This document shows, one piece after another, positions 43,380 to 57,049 of a stretch of 64,000 nt of DNA. Position 1 is the first letter of the stretch, and each line of letters begins with the position of its first letter. Position numbers and translations under genes: made by a program. This DNA is from a bacterium. Its GTDB lineage: Bacteria > Planctomycetota > JAFGQW01. Location: positions 372,001-436,000 of the forward strand of contig JAUHXU010000005.1 in NCBI GenBank assembly GCA_030426805.1, given 5' to 3'. The notes under the pieces are model-generated. The model was not told where the DNA came from. It did not search any database and saw nothing but the letters and a program-made list of their open reading frames with translations.

Positions 43380-44741
43380 GTGGAGACCGTAGAGCCCGTG
43401 GCAAAGTCACGTTCCTCGGCAGATCGACCGCGCAAGCGCAGTGGTGGCGGCGGTGGTGGCACCGCACAGAAGAACCGCGGCGGCGGTGGTGGTGGCGGCG
43501 GCGGTCGCTCCGGCGGCAACCGCGGCAAGAACCGCCAACGCAAGAAGAAGCGCGGCAACCGCGGCGGCAACCCGAACCGCAACGGCGCGCCCCAGGCCGA
43601 CAACGAGCCGGTCGATCCGTCGCTGCTCGAACCGGTCGTCGGGATCCTCGAAGTCCTCCCGGACGGCTTCGGCTTCCTCCGCGCGAAGGAAAACGAGTAT
43701 CAGCCCGACGGCGAAGACGTCTTCGTGTCGACGCACATCATCCGGCAGCACCAGTTGCGCGAGGGATCGTTCATCCGCGGCTACGCCGCACCGGGACGCA
43801 ATCGCTCGAAGGGCCTGCAGCTCAAGGAAATCGTCGAGGCCGACGGCGCGACGCCGGAGGAATACGCGCGACGCGAGCCGTTCCAACGCCTCACGTGCAT
43901 CGATCCGATCGAGCGGTTGCGCATCGACGAGACCGGCGACATCAGCATGCGCATCCTCGACCTCGTCGCACCGATCGGCAAGGGGCAGCGCGGCCTGATC
44001 GTCGCGCCGCCGCGCACCGGCAAGACGGTGCTGCTGCAGAAGCTCGCACTCGCGGTCCAGCAGGTGCACCCCGAGTGCCACCTGATGATCGTGCTGATCG
44101 ACGAGCGCCCCGAAGAGGTCACCGACATGCGACGGTCGACCGGTGCCGAAGTCATCGCGTCGTCGAACGACGAGATGACGCGCAAGCACGTCCGCGTCGC
44201 GGAGATCGTGCTCGAACGCGCGCGGCGGATGGTCGAAGCGGGCGAGGACGTCGTGATCCTGCTCGACAGCCTCACGCGGATGGCGCGCGCCTACAACGTC
44301 GAACAACGCGGCAGCGGCCGCACGCTCTCCGGCGGCCTCGACGCCAAGACGATGCAGAAGCCGCGCGAGTTCTTCGGCGCGGCGCGCAAGTGCGAAGAGG
44401 GCGGCAGCCTGACGATCATCGCGACCGCGCTGATCGATACCGGCAGCCGGATGGACCAGGTGATCTTCGAGGAGTTCAAGGGCACCGGCAACATGGAACT
44501 CGTGTTGCATCGCCCGCTCGCCGAGAAGCGCGTCTGGCCCGCGATCGACATCCACAAGTCCGGCACGCGCAAGGAAGAGAAGATGCGCACCGAAGAGGTG
44601 CAGGAACAGGTCAACCTGCTCCGACGCATCCTCGCCGACCGGAAGGTCGAAGGCGCGATGGAGGCGCTCGTCAGCAAGATCGAGAAGACCGAGAGCAACG
44701 CGGAGTTCCTGAGCCTGCTCAACACGGTTCGCGACCGCTGA
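43380..44741 (+). CDS. rho: Transcription termination factor Rho with glycine-rich N-terminal extension
   Basis: A 453-residue RNA helicase that terminates transcription as a hexamer. The core is typical: the cold-shock-like RNA-binding domain ([14 protein letters not shown]), Walker A in [30 protein letters not shown], Walker [17 protein letters not shown], the secondary-channel Q/R-loop segment and [17 protein letters not shown]. Before it, residues 20-70 are almost only Gly, Arg, Lys, Asn and Ser, a disordered extension. The start is GTG 43380 or GTG 43398; the second gives [10 protein letters not shown] and lies 12 bases from a GGAG, the first has no ribosome site. EboE-like and SDR genes follow in the same unit. 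Confidence 0.96.
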   Translation: METVEPVAKSRSSADRPRKRSGGGGGGTAQKNRGGGGGGGGGRSGGNRGKNRQRKKKRGNRGGNPNRNGAPQADNEPVDPSLLEPVVGILEVLPDGFGFLRAKENEYQPDGEDVFVSTHIIRQHQLREGSFIRGYAAPGRNRSKGLQLKEIVEADGATPEEYARREPFQRLTCIDPIERLRIDETGDISMRILDLVAPIGKGQRGLIVAPPRTGKTVLLQKLALAVQQVHPECHLMIVLIDERPEEVTDMRRSTGAEVIASSNDEMTRKHVRVAEIVLERARRMVEAGEDVVILLDSLTRMARAYNVEQRGSGRTLSGGLDAKTMQKPREFFGAARKCEEGGSLTIIATALIDTGSRMDQVIFEEFKGTGNMELVLHRPLAEKRVWPAIDIHKSGTRKEEKMRTEEVQEQVNLLRRILADRKVEGAMEALVSKIEKTESNAEFLSLLNTVRDR

Positions 44742-44763
44742 TCCGCGGGAGCGCACGCACCCG

Positions 44764-45999
44764 ATGCCGCGCCTGACCGACGGCACGCGCCACCTCGACC
44801 TCGGCTACTCGACGAACGTGCACCGCGCCGAACGGCTGCGCGACGTCTACACGTATCTCGACGCGATCACCGTTCCGGTGCGGGAGCGCCTCGACGTCGA
44901 TCGAATGGGCATCGACCTGCGCCTCGGCAAGAGCCTCGCCGACCGCCTCGCATCGCCCGATGCGCGACGCGCGCTCCGCGACGGGCTCGACGAACGCGGC
45001 CTCTACACGTTCGGCATCAACGCGTTCCCGCTCGGCGACTTCCAGGCCGAGCGTGTGAAGGACGACGTCTACCGCCCCGACTGGCGCGATCCGCAGCGCC
45101 TCGCCGCGACACTCGCGATCGCCGAGATCGGCTGTGACCTCGTCGACGAAGGGCAATCGCTCGCGATCAGCACCGTCGCGGGTGGCTATCGACCGCACGG
45201 CGACACTCCAGAGATCCGTGATCGGATGGCTCGGCATCTCGTCGACGCGGCCGTCGCGCTCGCGCAGCTCGCCGACGCGCGCGGGCGCCACCTCACGCTC
45301 GCGCCCGAACCCGAACCGGACACGACGATGGACGACCGCGCCTCGACGGTCGCGTTCTACGCGGACCACGTGCTGCCCGCCGCCGAGCGCCGCGGTGCCG
45401 ACGCGCTGGACGCGGTACGAACGCACCTGCCGGTCACGCTCGACGCGTGCCACCTGAGCGTCGCGTTCGAGACCCCCGCCGATACCGTGGACGCGCTGTC
45501 CGGCGTCGGCGTCGCGGTCGGCAAGGCGAACGTCTCGTGCTGCCCCCGGATCGTCGATCCGTCGACCAACGTCGCCGGCCGACGATTCCTCGCCGCGCTC
45601 GACGAGCCGCGTTTCCTCCATCAGACATGGGGCCGCGCACACGACGGCTCGGTGGCACTGCGACTCGCGGACCTCGTCGGATTCGCCGACCTCGACGCGA
45701 CGACGCTCGACGCACTCGACGAGATCCGGAGCCACTTCCACCTGCCGCTGTTCGGCGCCGGCGGACCGGGCTTCCGGACGACCCGCGACGAGACGGCGGA
45801 CTTCCTCGGCGTGCTCGTCGAACGCACGCCGTGCACCGCGTTCGCGGTCGAGACATACACCTGGCACGTCTTCCCCGACACGCCGCTCGTCGGCGCGTTC
45901 GGCACCGACGTCGTGCAAGGGCTCACGCTCGAGCTCGAATGGGCGCTCGAACGTCTCGCCGAACTCGGGTTCACGCCGGTCGACGCGGAGGCCGCATGA
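44764..45999 (+). CDS. eboE: EboE-like TIM-barrel protein (metabolite traffic family)
   Basis: A 411-residue protein resembling EboE, a xylose-isomerase-like TIM-barrel member of the eboABCDEF clusters known from cyanobacteria and other phyla. Segments supporting this are [14 protein letters not shown] at the N-terminus, [27 protein letters not shown] and [13 protein letters not shown]. Ebo clusters export or traffic metabolites to the periplasm, but the EboE reaction is not known. None of the other ebo genes lies in this window. It begins 22 bases after rho and overlaps the SDR gene (ATGA). Confidence 0.75.
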   Translation: MPRLTDGTRHLDLGYSTNVHRAERLRDVYTYLDAITVPVRERLDVDRMGIDLRLGKSLADRLASPDARRALRDGLDERGLYTFGINAFPLGDFQAERVKDDVYRPDWRDPQRLAATLAIAEIGCDLVDEGQSLAISTVAGGYRPHGDTPEIRDRMARHLVDAAVALAQLADARGRHLTLAPEPEPDTTMDDRASTVAFYADHVLPAAERRGADALDAVRTHLPVTLDACHLSVAFETPADTVDALSGVGVAVGKANVSCCPRIVDPSTNVAGRRFLAALDEPRFLHQTWGRAHDGSVALRLADLVGFADLDATTLDALDEIRSHFHLPLFGAGGPGFRTTRDETADFLGVLVERTPCTAFAVETYTWHVFPDTPLVGAFGTDVVQGLTLELEWALERLAELGFTPVDAEAA

Positions 46000-46724
46000 C
46001 GACGCTCGACGGCCGCACGATCCTCGTCACCGGCGCCGGCCGTCGGCTGGGTCGCGCCGTCGCCCTCGAACTCGGGCGCGCCGGCGCGTGGATCGCGGTG
46101 CACCACCACACGTCGGTCGACGGCGCGCGTGCGGTCGTGGACGAGCTCGACGGTCGTGCGGCCCCGTATCGCGCCGATCTCGCCGACGTCGCTGCCGCCG
46201 AGGCGCTCGTCGACGCCGTCGTCTCCGACCGCGGGCAACTCGACGGCGTCGTCCTCAACGCATCGGCGTTCCCGCGCGTGCCGTTCGGCGACGTCACGCC
46301 GGACGACTGGCAGAACGCGTTCTCGACGACCCTCGAGACCCCGTTCTTCCTCGCGCAACGCGCAGCACCACACCTGAGACGCTCGGGCGGCTCGATCGTG
46401 CTGCTCGGCGACGCGGCCGCCGAGGTTCCCGCCCTCGACCGCGTCCCGTATTCCCTCGCGAAGTCCGCAATCCCCGCGTTGACCACCGCCCTCGCGACGG
46501 CGCTGGCACCACAGGCGCGCGCGAACGCGATCGCACCCGGCCCGGTGCTCCCGCCGGCCGATGCGAGTGCCGCCGAATCCGAGGCCATCGCGCGCACGGC
46601 ACTGCTCGAGCGGTTCGGCGGCGAGGGGTCGATCGCGCACGCGGCCCGCTACCTGATCGAGGCCGACTTCGTCACCGGCCACGTGCTCGTCGTGGACGGC
46701 GGGCGACGCCTGCGCCGTCCGTGA
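45996..46724 (+). CDS. Short-chain dehydrogenase/reductase, pteridine-reductase-like
   Basis: A 242-residue Rossmann-fold NAD(P)H oxidoreductase. The cofactor motif is TGAGRRLGRAVALEL; the arginine-containing TGxxRRxG form is typical of FolM/pteridine reductases, which use NADPH. LVTGAG, VLNASAFPR (the NAG-like motif), and the catalytic YSLAK (Tyr and Lys) with an upstream LLGDAA in place of the usual serine strand are visible. The serine of the catalytic triad therefore seems to be replaced by aspartate. The substrate may be a pterin or keto compound. ATG 45996 lies in the stop of the eboE-like gene. Confidence 0.88.
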   Translation: MTTLDGRTILVTGAGRRLGRAVALELGRAGAWIAVHHHTSVDGARAVVDELDGRAAPYRADLADVAAAEALVDAVVSDRGQLDGVVLNASAFPRVPFGDVTPDDWQNAFSTTLETPFFLAQRAAPHLRRSGGSIVLLGDAAAEVPALDRVPYSLAKSAIPALTTALATALAPQARANAIAPGPVLPPADASAAESEAIARTALLERFGGEGSIAHAARYLIEADFVTGHVLVVDGGRRLRRP

Positions 46725-46727
46725 CGG

Positions 46728-48365
46728 TCACTTCGGCTGCAACGTCACCGCGGGAAGTTCGACCGCACCGGTCGGTGTGACGTCGAAGTCGAGGCGCGCT
46801 TCGCGCTTGCCGGCGCAGTTGATCCGCACCCGCCAGCGTCCCGGCGGCAAGTCCCACTGGTAGCGCACGGCCTCGCCGCGGAGGTCGAGGCGTCGCTCGA
46901 ACGCGAGCGGCGGTGCGGCGGCTCGCGAAAACGTGAACACGACCTCCTCGGCCCCACGGCCCGGAAACCCGACCGTGCCGTAGATCGCGCCGTGGCGAGC
47001 GAGGCGCACGGTGACCTGCCGCTCGTTCGGGCCGACCAGACGCGTTCGGCTCTCGTGCCCGGTCGCGGCCAGCGAGAGGCGCAGCGGCGCCCGCCACTCC
47101 TCCGGCCCGCGCACCTCGAAGTAGCCCTGCGCGTCGCTCGCCGTCGTGCGGTAGCCGGCGAAGCTCGAGCCGGTCGTCAGCACCTGCACCTGCGCGCCCT
47201 TGATCGGCTGGTCGCTGTCGTCGACGACGAGCCCGCGGAACGCGACCGCCGCATCCTCGAGTGTCGCGAGGTGCTCGACGACGCCCCCGCGCTCGACGAC
47301 GAGCACCGTCGTGTAGCTGGCATAGCCACGCGCGGCGATGCGCAGCGTGTAGCGCCCCGACGGGAGATCGCGGAAGTAGGCGCCCATCCCTTCGTGGGTC
47401 CAACCACCGCCGCTCACGCGGGCGAAGAAGGCATCGCGCGACACCTCGACGCGCAACTCGCGCATCAGACGCGCGACGCCGCGCGTTGCCGGGTCCGCCG
47501 ACACACCGCCGGGAAAACTGTCGGGCCGTCCGGTGAGCGTCGCCTTCGCGCCGGTGACCGGGCGGCCCGCGGTATCGACGACGACGACGCGCGCTTCCCC
47601 CCCACCGCCGAGGCGGATCGGCCGGCGGGTGCCGGGTTCGGCCGTCGCCTTCCAGTCGGATTCGGCCGCGACGCCGATCCGGGACAACCGGGCGACGACG
47701 AGATAGCGCCCCCGGGGATCGAGCCCGTCGATGTCGAACGCACCGCCGTCGCGCGACAGGACGCGCTCGGCCAGCGGCCAGCGCTTCGCGACCGGCTCGT
47801 CGTTCGGTCGCGGCAACACGACCGCCAGCGTCACCGCGACCCAGTCGAGCGGCGTTCCGTCCGGCCCGACGACGCGGCCCCGAATCGAGGAAGCCGGCGC
47901 GAGGCGAATCCAACGGGACGTGCCGTCGGACGCGACCACCCGTCCGTCCGCGTCGAGGTCGACGCGCGTGGCGCCGAAACCGGGTGCCGACACGTCGGCC
48001 GATCCGCCGGCCCAGTGCGTCGGCAGGACGAACTGACCGAATCGATCGGTGCGGAGCGCGGCATCCGACGAACCGGACAACCGGAGCGTCGCGCCCTCGA
48101 TCGGCACGTCCTCGAACGCGCTGGCCACGACGGGTCGCGACGGATCGGCCTCGGGCACGGTGGTCGGCGTCGGGTCGCTCGCACCCGGCTTCGCCGGCGC
48201 GGGGTCGGCGGGCGCCGGCTCGACGGGCGGCTCGATCGGCGGTTCGGTGACGGTTGGCGGTGGCTCGCCCGGAACGCTACCCCCGTCGTCACCGTCGCCG
48301 ACGAGCGCCAGCACCGCGACGACGAGCGCTGCGGCCAACAGCAACGCACCGATCGCAAATCGCAT
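46728..48365 (-). CDS. Carboxypeptidase-regulatory-like secreted protein
   Basis: A 545-residue protein with a signal or anchor helix (AIGALLLAAALVVAVLALV), a proline- and alanine-rich linker (residues 30-75) and then beta-sandwich units of the carboxypeptidase regulatory-like type, for example IRGRVVGPDGTPLDWV, VVVDTAGRPVTGAKATL and GLVVDDSDQPIKGAQV. No catalytic residues. It has the same plan as the 804-residue protein at 6352 and is probably a distant paralogue. ATG 48365 follows GAGGAGG. It is convergent with the SDR gene, three bases apart. Confidence 0.85.
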   Translation of the reverse strand: MRFAIGALLLAAALVVAVLALVGDGDDGGSVPGEPPPTVTEPPIEPPVEPAPADPAPAKPGASDPTPTTVPEADPSRPVVASAFEDVPIEGATLRLSGSSDAALRTDRFGQFVLPTHWAGGSADVSAPGFGATRVDLDADGRVVASDGTSRWIRLAPASSIRGRVVGPDGTPLDWVAVTLAVVLPRPNDEPVAKRWPLAERVLSRDGGAFDIDGLDPRGRYLVVARLSRIGVAAESDWKATAEPGTRRPIRLGGGGEARVVVVDTAGRPVTGAKATLTGRPDSFPGGVSADPATRGVARLMRELRVEVSRDAFFARVSGGGWTHEGMGAYFRDLPSGRYTLRIAARGYASYTTVLVVERGGVVEHLATLEDAAVAFRGLVVDDSDQPIKGAQVQVLTTGSSFAGYRTTASDAQGYFEVRGPEEWRAPLRLSLAATGHESRTRLVGPNERQVTVRLARHGAIYGTVGFPGRGAEEVVFTFSRAAAPPLAFERRLDLRGEAVRYQWDLPPGRWRVRINCAGKREARLDFDVTPTGAVELPAVTLQPK

Positions 48366-48431
48366 CGAGACCTCCTCGACCCCGAGTCAGTCAGTCTACC
48401 GCCGCGGGGATCGGGTCGCAACGCGGGCGGA

Positions 48432-49205
48432 TCAGGCCCAGGTCGCGGATTCGCCGTCGAGCGCCGTCAGGACGTCGCGGCCGTCGTCCGTGACCGCGAT
48501 CGTGTGCTCGAACTGCGCGCTCAACTTCTCGTCGAGCGTGATCGCGGTCCAGCCGTCGGCGAGGACGCGGGTGCCGGCGACGCCCTCGTTGATCATCGGC
48601 TCGATCGTGAAGACCATGCCGGGCTTCATCCGCTTCTTCGAGCGGTCGTTGCGGAAGTGGTAGATCGACGGCGGCTCGTGGAAGTTGCGGCCGATGCCGT
48701 GCCCGCAGAACTCGTCGACGACGCCGTAGCCGTGGCGGGCGGCGATCCCGTGGATCACGTTGCCGATCTCGCCGAGCGGCACGTCCGGCGCGACGATCCG
48801 GATCGCCGCATCGAGACACTCGCGCGTCACGTCGACGAGCTTCGCCGCGGCCGGCGAGACCTCCCCGACGAGGAACGTCTTCGAGCAGTCGCCGTGAAAG
48901 CCCTCGAGGTTCGCGGTCACGTCGATGTTGATGATGTCGCCCTCCCGAAGCGCGCGGCGCTCCGGAATGCCGTGGCAGACGACTTCGTTGATCGACGTGC
49001 AGATGCTCTTCGGGTAGCCGTTGTAGTTCAACGGCGACGGAACCGCACCGGCCGCGGTGATGCGGCGATACGCTTCCTCGTCGAGTTCCAGCGTCGTGAT
49101 TCCCGGACGCACCATCGACCCGAGGTGCTCGAGCACCTCGCGGGCGAGGCGACCGCTTCGTCGGATCGCTTCGATCTCGCGCTGCGACTTCAGGATCACG
49201 CGCAC
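48432..49205 (-). CDS. map: Type I methionine aminopeptidase
   Basis: A 257-residue M24A metallopeptidase that removes initiator methionine. Metal ligands are recognisable in order: Asp in INIDVT and GDCSKTF, His in CGHGIGRNFHEPP, Glu in TIEPMI and QFEHT. The substrate His is in VCHGIPE. Length fits the short bacterial type. The start is GTG 49205 with TTGGAG at a good distance; GTG 49199 two codons later is possible, and the open frame upstream has non-family composition. It is divergent from ggt with 215 bases between starts. Confidence 0.95.
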   Translation of the reverse strand: MRVILKSQREIEAIRRSGRLAREVLEHLGSMVRPGITTLELDEEAYRRITAAGAVPSPLNYNGYPKSICTSINEVVCHGIPERRALREGDIINIDVTANLEGFHGDCSKTFLVGEVSPAAAKLVDVTRECLDAAIRIVAPDVPLGEIGNVIHGIAARHGYGVVDEFCGHGIGRNFHEPPSIYHFRNDRSKKRMKPGMVFTIEPMINEGVAGTRVLADGWTAITLDEKLSAQFEHTIAVTDDGRDVLTALDGESATWA

Positions 49206-49420
49206 GGCCCACTCCAACAAGCACGGACAGACGCGACGGCCACCGCGGCCCGACGCGCCCGGAAAGCTAAGCGGAGCCCCCGCCCCGTTCAACCCATCTG
49301 GCACGTAGGGTATCGGCATCCGCGGCGGGCTTGGAGCAACCCACCCGCCGCGGCTATAACCTTCAGTCGAGCGACGCCCCGCCGCCGCGCGTCGCCCCGT
49401 CCCGCGCCGAGGAATCGCCC

Positions 49421-51220
<1,800 letters not shown>

Positions 51221-51232
51221 GCGAACGCACCG

Positions 51233-52917
<1,685 letters not shown>

Positions 52918-52921
<4 letters not shown>

Positions 52922-53460
52922 CCGTGGATCAGACGACCCTGGACCGGACGACCCGAGACCTGCTCGATCGCGTCGACGCGACCGACCTCGGCCGCCGGAT
53001 CCGGGTCCGATTCAACCCGCGGATGCGGACGCGCGCCGGCACGTGCGCCTATCGCCGCATTCGCGCGGACCACGTACCGCGCGAGTTCGAGATCGACCTG
53101 AACCCGCGGCTCCTGCTCGAGCGTCACCCCGAGGCACTGCTGCCGACGCTCGCGCACGAACTGGCGCACGCGGTCGTCCGCGCCCGCCACGGCGGCCGCG
53201 CCGCACCGCACGGCACCGAGTGGAAGGAGACGATGGCGCAGCTCGGCTACCCGCCGGAACGCTGCCATCGGATGAACGTGGACGGGCTCGCGCGCACCCG
53301 CGGCGACGAGAGTCGGTGGCGGTGCCGCGCCTGCGGCAAGCCGGTCACGCTCGGACCGGTGCAGACGCGGCGCGAACGCCGTCGACGCGGCACCTACGTC
53401 TGCCTGTGCGGCGGCGCACTCGACGCCCGCAAGCCGAACGAGCAACTGCTGCTCTTCTGA
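52918..53460 (+). CDS. SprT-like zinc metallopeptidase family protein
   Basis: A 180-residue protein with the SprT-like zincin motif TLAHELAHAVV (HExxH variant HELAH), a third ligand region HGTEWKETM and a C-terminal zinc ribbon of two CxxC-like pairs (CRACGK, CLCGG). Eukaryotic relatives (Spartan) degrade DNA-protein crosslinks; bacterial SprT proteins are little studied. The start is GTG 52918 in the argS stop (GTGA); GTG 52924 is an alternative. It is followed after nine bases by the sigma-54 activator. Confidence 0.88.
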
Positions 53461-53469
53461 GGACCGGAG

Positions 53470-54903
<1,434 letters not shown>

Positions 54904-55237
54904 CCCGAACAGCTCGCTGTCGCGGATTGACGCGAATCTCCGCCTCCGGATCGAGGGCTTTCGGGGGAAGACCGGGCCTTGTCGGGTTTGACTGCGCTTG
55001 GCGCGCGGATTCTGCACCGCACAAGCGACATGCTTGCGGGTGGCACCCTGATGTTGCACCGAAGCGTGGGCAAGAGCCGGCCAACCACGCGGTTCAGGTG
55101 CAGCATCGTCGCGCCAAGCGCACGCATCGCGAAAAACGGTGCAGGACCGACGCGCCAAACGCAAACATCGCTCCCCATCTCCCCGGAGAGCGCCGAGCCC
55201 GAGCACGAGCCCGAGGCCGAGGCTGCCCGCGGCGAGC
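54904..55237. other. Convergent intergenic region with repeats and hairpins
   Basis: The 334 bases between the convergent activator and TIM-barrel genes hold no gene. Short variants of one sequence recur: TGCACCGCACAAGCG, TGCACCGAAGCG, and the inverted GGTGCAGCATC and CGGTGCAGGACC. A long stem-loop sits at 55050-55107. Confidence 0.6.
55050..55107. terminator. Long two-part stem-loop between convergent genes
   Basis: GATGTTGCACC (55050-55060) pairs with GGTGCAGCATC (55097-55107) over 11 positions with one G-T wobble; inside it GCGTGG (55064-55069) pairs perfectly with CCACGC (55085-55090). It is strand-symmetric and could stop transcription from both sides or be the core of a structured RNA. 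Confidence 0.5.
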
Positions 55238-56932
55238 TTACGGGAGGATGAGGAACGCGGCGGCGTTGGTCACGAAGACGACGCCCGACGCGCTTTGCGT
55301 CGCGGCGGCGGCGACGTGGATCACGCGTCCGACCAACGCGGTGGCCAAGCCCGGCGCGAGGTTGAGTGTCGCGACCGCACCGCCGCTCGCGTCGAGCACG
55401 CCGATCGAGTTCGCGAACAGCGGCGTGTTCGCGGCGGCGACGAGCGCCCACGTCAATCCATCGACGTTGAGCGGCAGCACGAACCCCGGCGCGATCGGCG
55501 TGCCCGGGACCGAACCGGCGAGCGCACCGGACAGCGCGTAGCTCGTGCCGGCGGCGTCCGCCCCGGCCGTGATCGTGAATTGCACGCTCCCGCCGGCGGC
55601 GGCCGATACCGTGCCCGGCGATCCCCGGAGCGGGTCGCCGATGCGAACCTCGCGCGTCGTGACCCCGGACACGCCGGTCGAGTCGGTGACCTCCATGCCG
55701 ATCCGCCACGTACCGGGGTTTCGCGCGAGCCACGTCGGTGTCTGCTGCGTGGAACGCGCCGTGTCGAAGCGGCCGTCGCCGTCCCAGTCGAACCGGATCC
55801 GCAATCCCGAGGGCGCCTCGTCGTTGTCACGCGACGCGGTCGCATCGAGGCGAACACCCATGCCGGCGACGGTCGTGGTCAGTCCGGGAATGGGTCGGTT
55901 CGCCCCGGGCGCCGCATAGAGTGCGAGCGCCGGCCACCACGCCGCCTGCATCGTGCGGTAGCGGAACGCTTGGTAGCCGTCGCCGCCCCCGAGCATCGCG
56001 CCGCGCGCCGACGCGTCCACGCTCTGCACGGTGGCGGTCTCGCTCGAGTCGGTCCAGCAGCGGATCGCGGTCACGACGCGCCGGTTCGGGTAGCCGGCCC
56101 GCTGGCACGCGGTGCGCGCGTACTGCGTCGCGGTACGGACGTACGCGAGGTGTGACGCGTAGCCCTGGTAGATGGTGCCGTCGGCGCTGTAGGCCATCGG
56201 CAGCAGCACGTCGACGTGCTGCGCGAGCTGCTCCCAGTGCTGACCGTATTGCGACGTGTTCTGGTTGATCACCGATTGGTAGCTGTTGAACACCGAGTCG
56301 TAGTTCGGACCGTCGAGCGTGTAGCGGCCGGCGAGCACGTAGGCGTGCAGCGTGAGCGCGCCGAGCCGCTGCTTCACGTCGGCGACGAACGCGGTGACGG
56401 GTGCGGGGTTGGCCGTGCTGGATCCCACGAAGCGCACGTAGTCGAGCGCGACACCGTCGAGATCGTAGATCGGCTTGCCGGTCGTGTCGTAGGACCGCAC
56501 GAAGTAGTCGATCACGTCGAGCAGGTACTGCCGGTGCGACGGATCGTTCGGCGACACCGACGTGTCGAAGCACTTGATCACCGCGACGACCTGCAGGTTC
56601 TTCGCGTGTGCCGCGGCGATCAGCCGGACGAGATCGATCCCGGTACCGCTCGGGCGAACGGGCCCCCACGAGCCGTTCCACGTGCCGGCGGCGTCATCGA
56701 CCCACAGCGTGCCGGTGCGCGGCCCGCTCGCGCGGAAGACGTTGACGTAGACACTGTCGAGACCGTTGGCGACGCTCGTGTCGACGAGCGACTGGATCTG
56801 GCCGTCCATGTTGCCGACCAAGAACGGCCATGTGCCGATCGAAGCGTCGCGAGAGACCTGCGCGGACGCGGTGCATGCGAGCGTCGCGCCGACGAGCAGC
56901 GCGAGAAACCGGGTTCTCATCATGACGCGCAT
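55238..56932 (-). CDS. Secreted GHL10-like TIM-barrel protein with PKD-like and C-terminal shared modules
   Basis: A 564-residue exported protein. Signal peptide: FLALLVGATLACTASAQ. Residues about 25-340 resemble the family 10-like glycoside hydrolase barrel (GLDSVYVNVFRASG, AAHAKNLQVVAVIKCFD, YDLDGVALDYVRFV, HVDVLLPMAYS). The aspartate in DGVALDYVRF sits where such proteins carry a catalytic acid, but activity is unproven. A PKD-like unit follows (RIRFDWDGDGRFDT, WRIGMEVTDSTGVSG), then the C-terminal beta module ending NAAAFLILP. Starts at 56932, 56923 and 56920 are all possible; none has a good ribosome site. It is divergent from the gene at 57050. Confidence 0.82.
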   Translation of the reverse strand: MRVMMRTRFLALLVGATLACTASAQVSRDASIGTWPFLVGNMDGQIQSLVDTSVANGLDSVYVNVFRASGPRTGTLWVDDAAGTWNGSWGPVRPSGTGIDLVRLIAAAHAKNLQVVAVIKCFDTSVSPNDPSHRQYLLDVIDYFVRSYDTTGKPIYDLDGVALDYVRFVGSSTANPAPVTAFVADVKQRLGALTLHAYVLAGRYTLDGPNYDSVFNSYQSVINQNTSQYGQHWEQLAQHVDVLLPMAYSADGTIYQGYASHLAYVRTATQYARTACQRAGYPNRRVVTAIRCWTDSSETATVQSVDASARGAMLGGGDGYQAFRYRTMQAAWWPALALYAAPGANRPIPGLTTTVAGMGVRLDATASRDNDEAPSGLRIRFDWDGDGRFDTARSTQQTPTWLARNPGTWRIGMEVTDSTGVSGVTTREVRIGDPLRGSPGTVSAAAGGSVQFTITAGADAAGTSYALSGALAGSVPGTPIAPGFVLPLNVDGLTWALVAAANTPLFANSIGVLDASGGAVATLNLAPGLATALVGRVIHVAAAATQSASGVVFVTNAAAFLILP

Positions 56933-57049
56933 GATAGCGCATTCGAGGCGCCGCGCGCGATCCCGCCGCGGACGCTTCACGCCAGCGGCCCGCCGTGGTA
57001 GACCAGCGGGGTGAGATACGAGGCCGAATCGGCTTTGAGGAGGACGACG

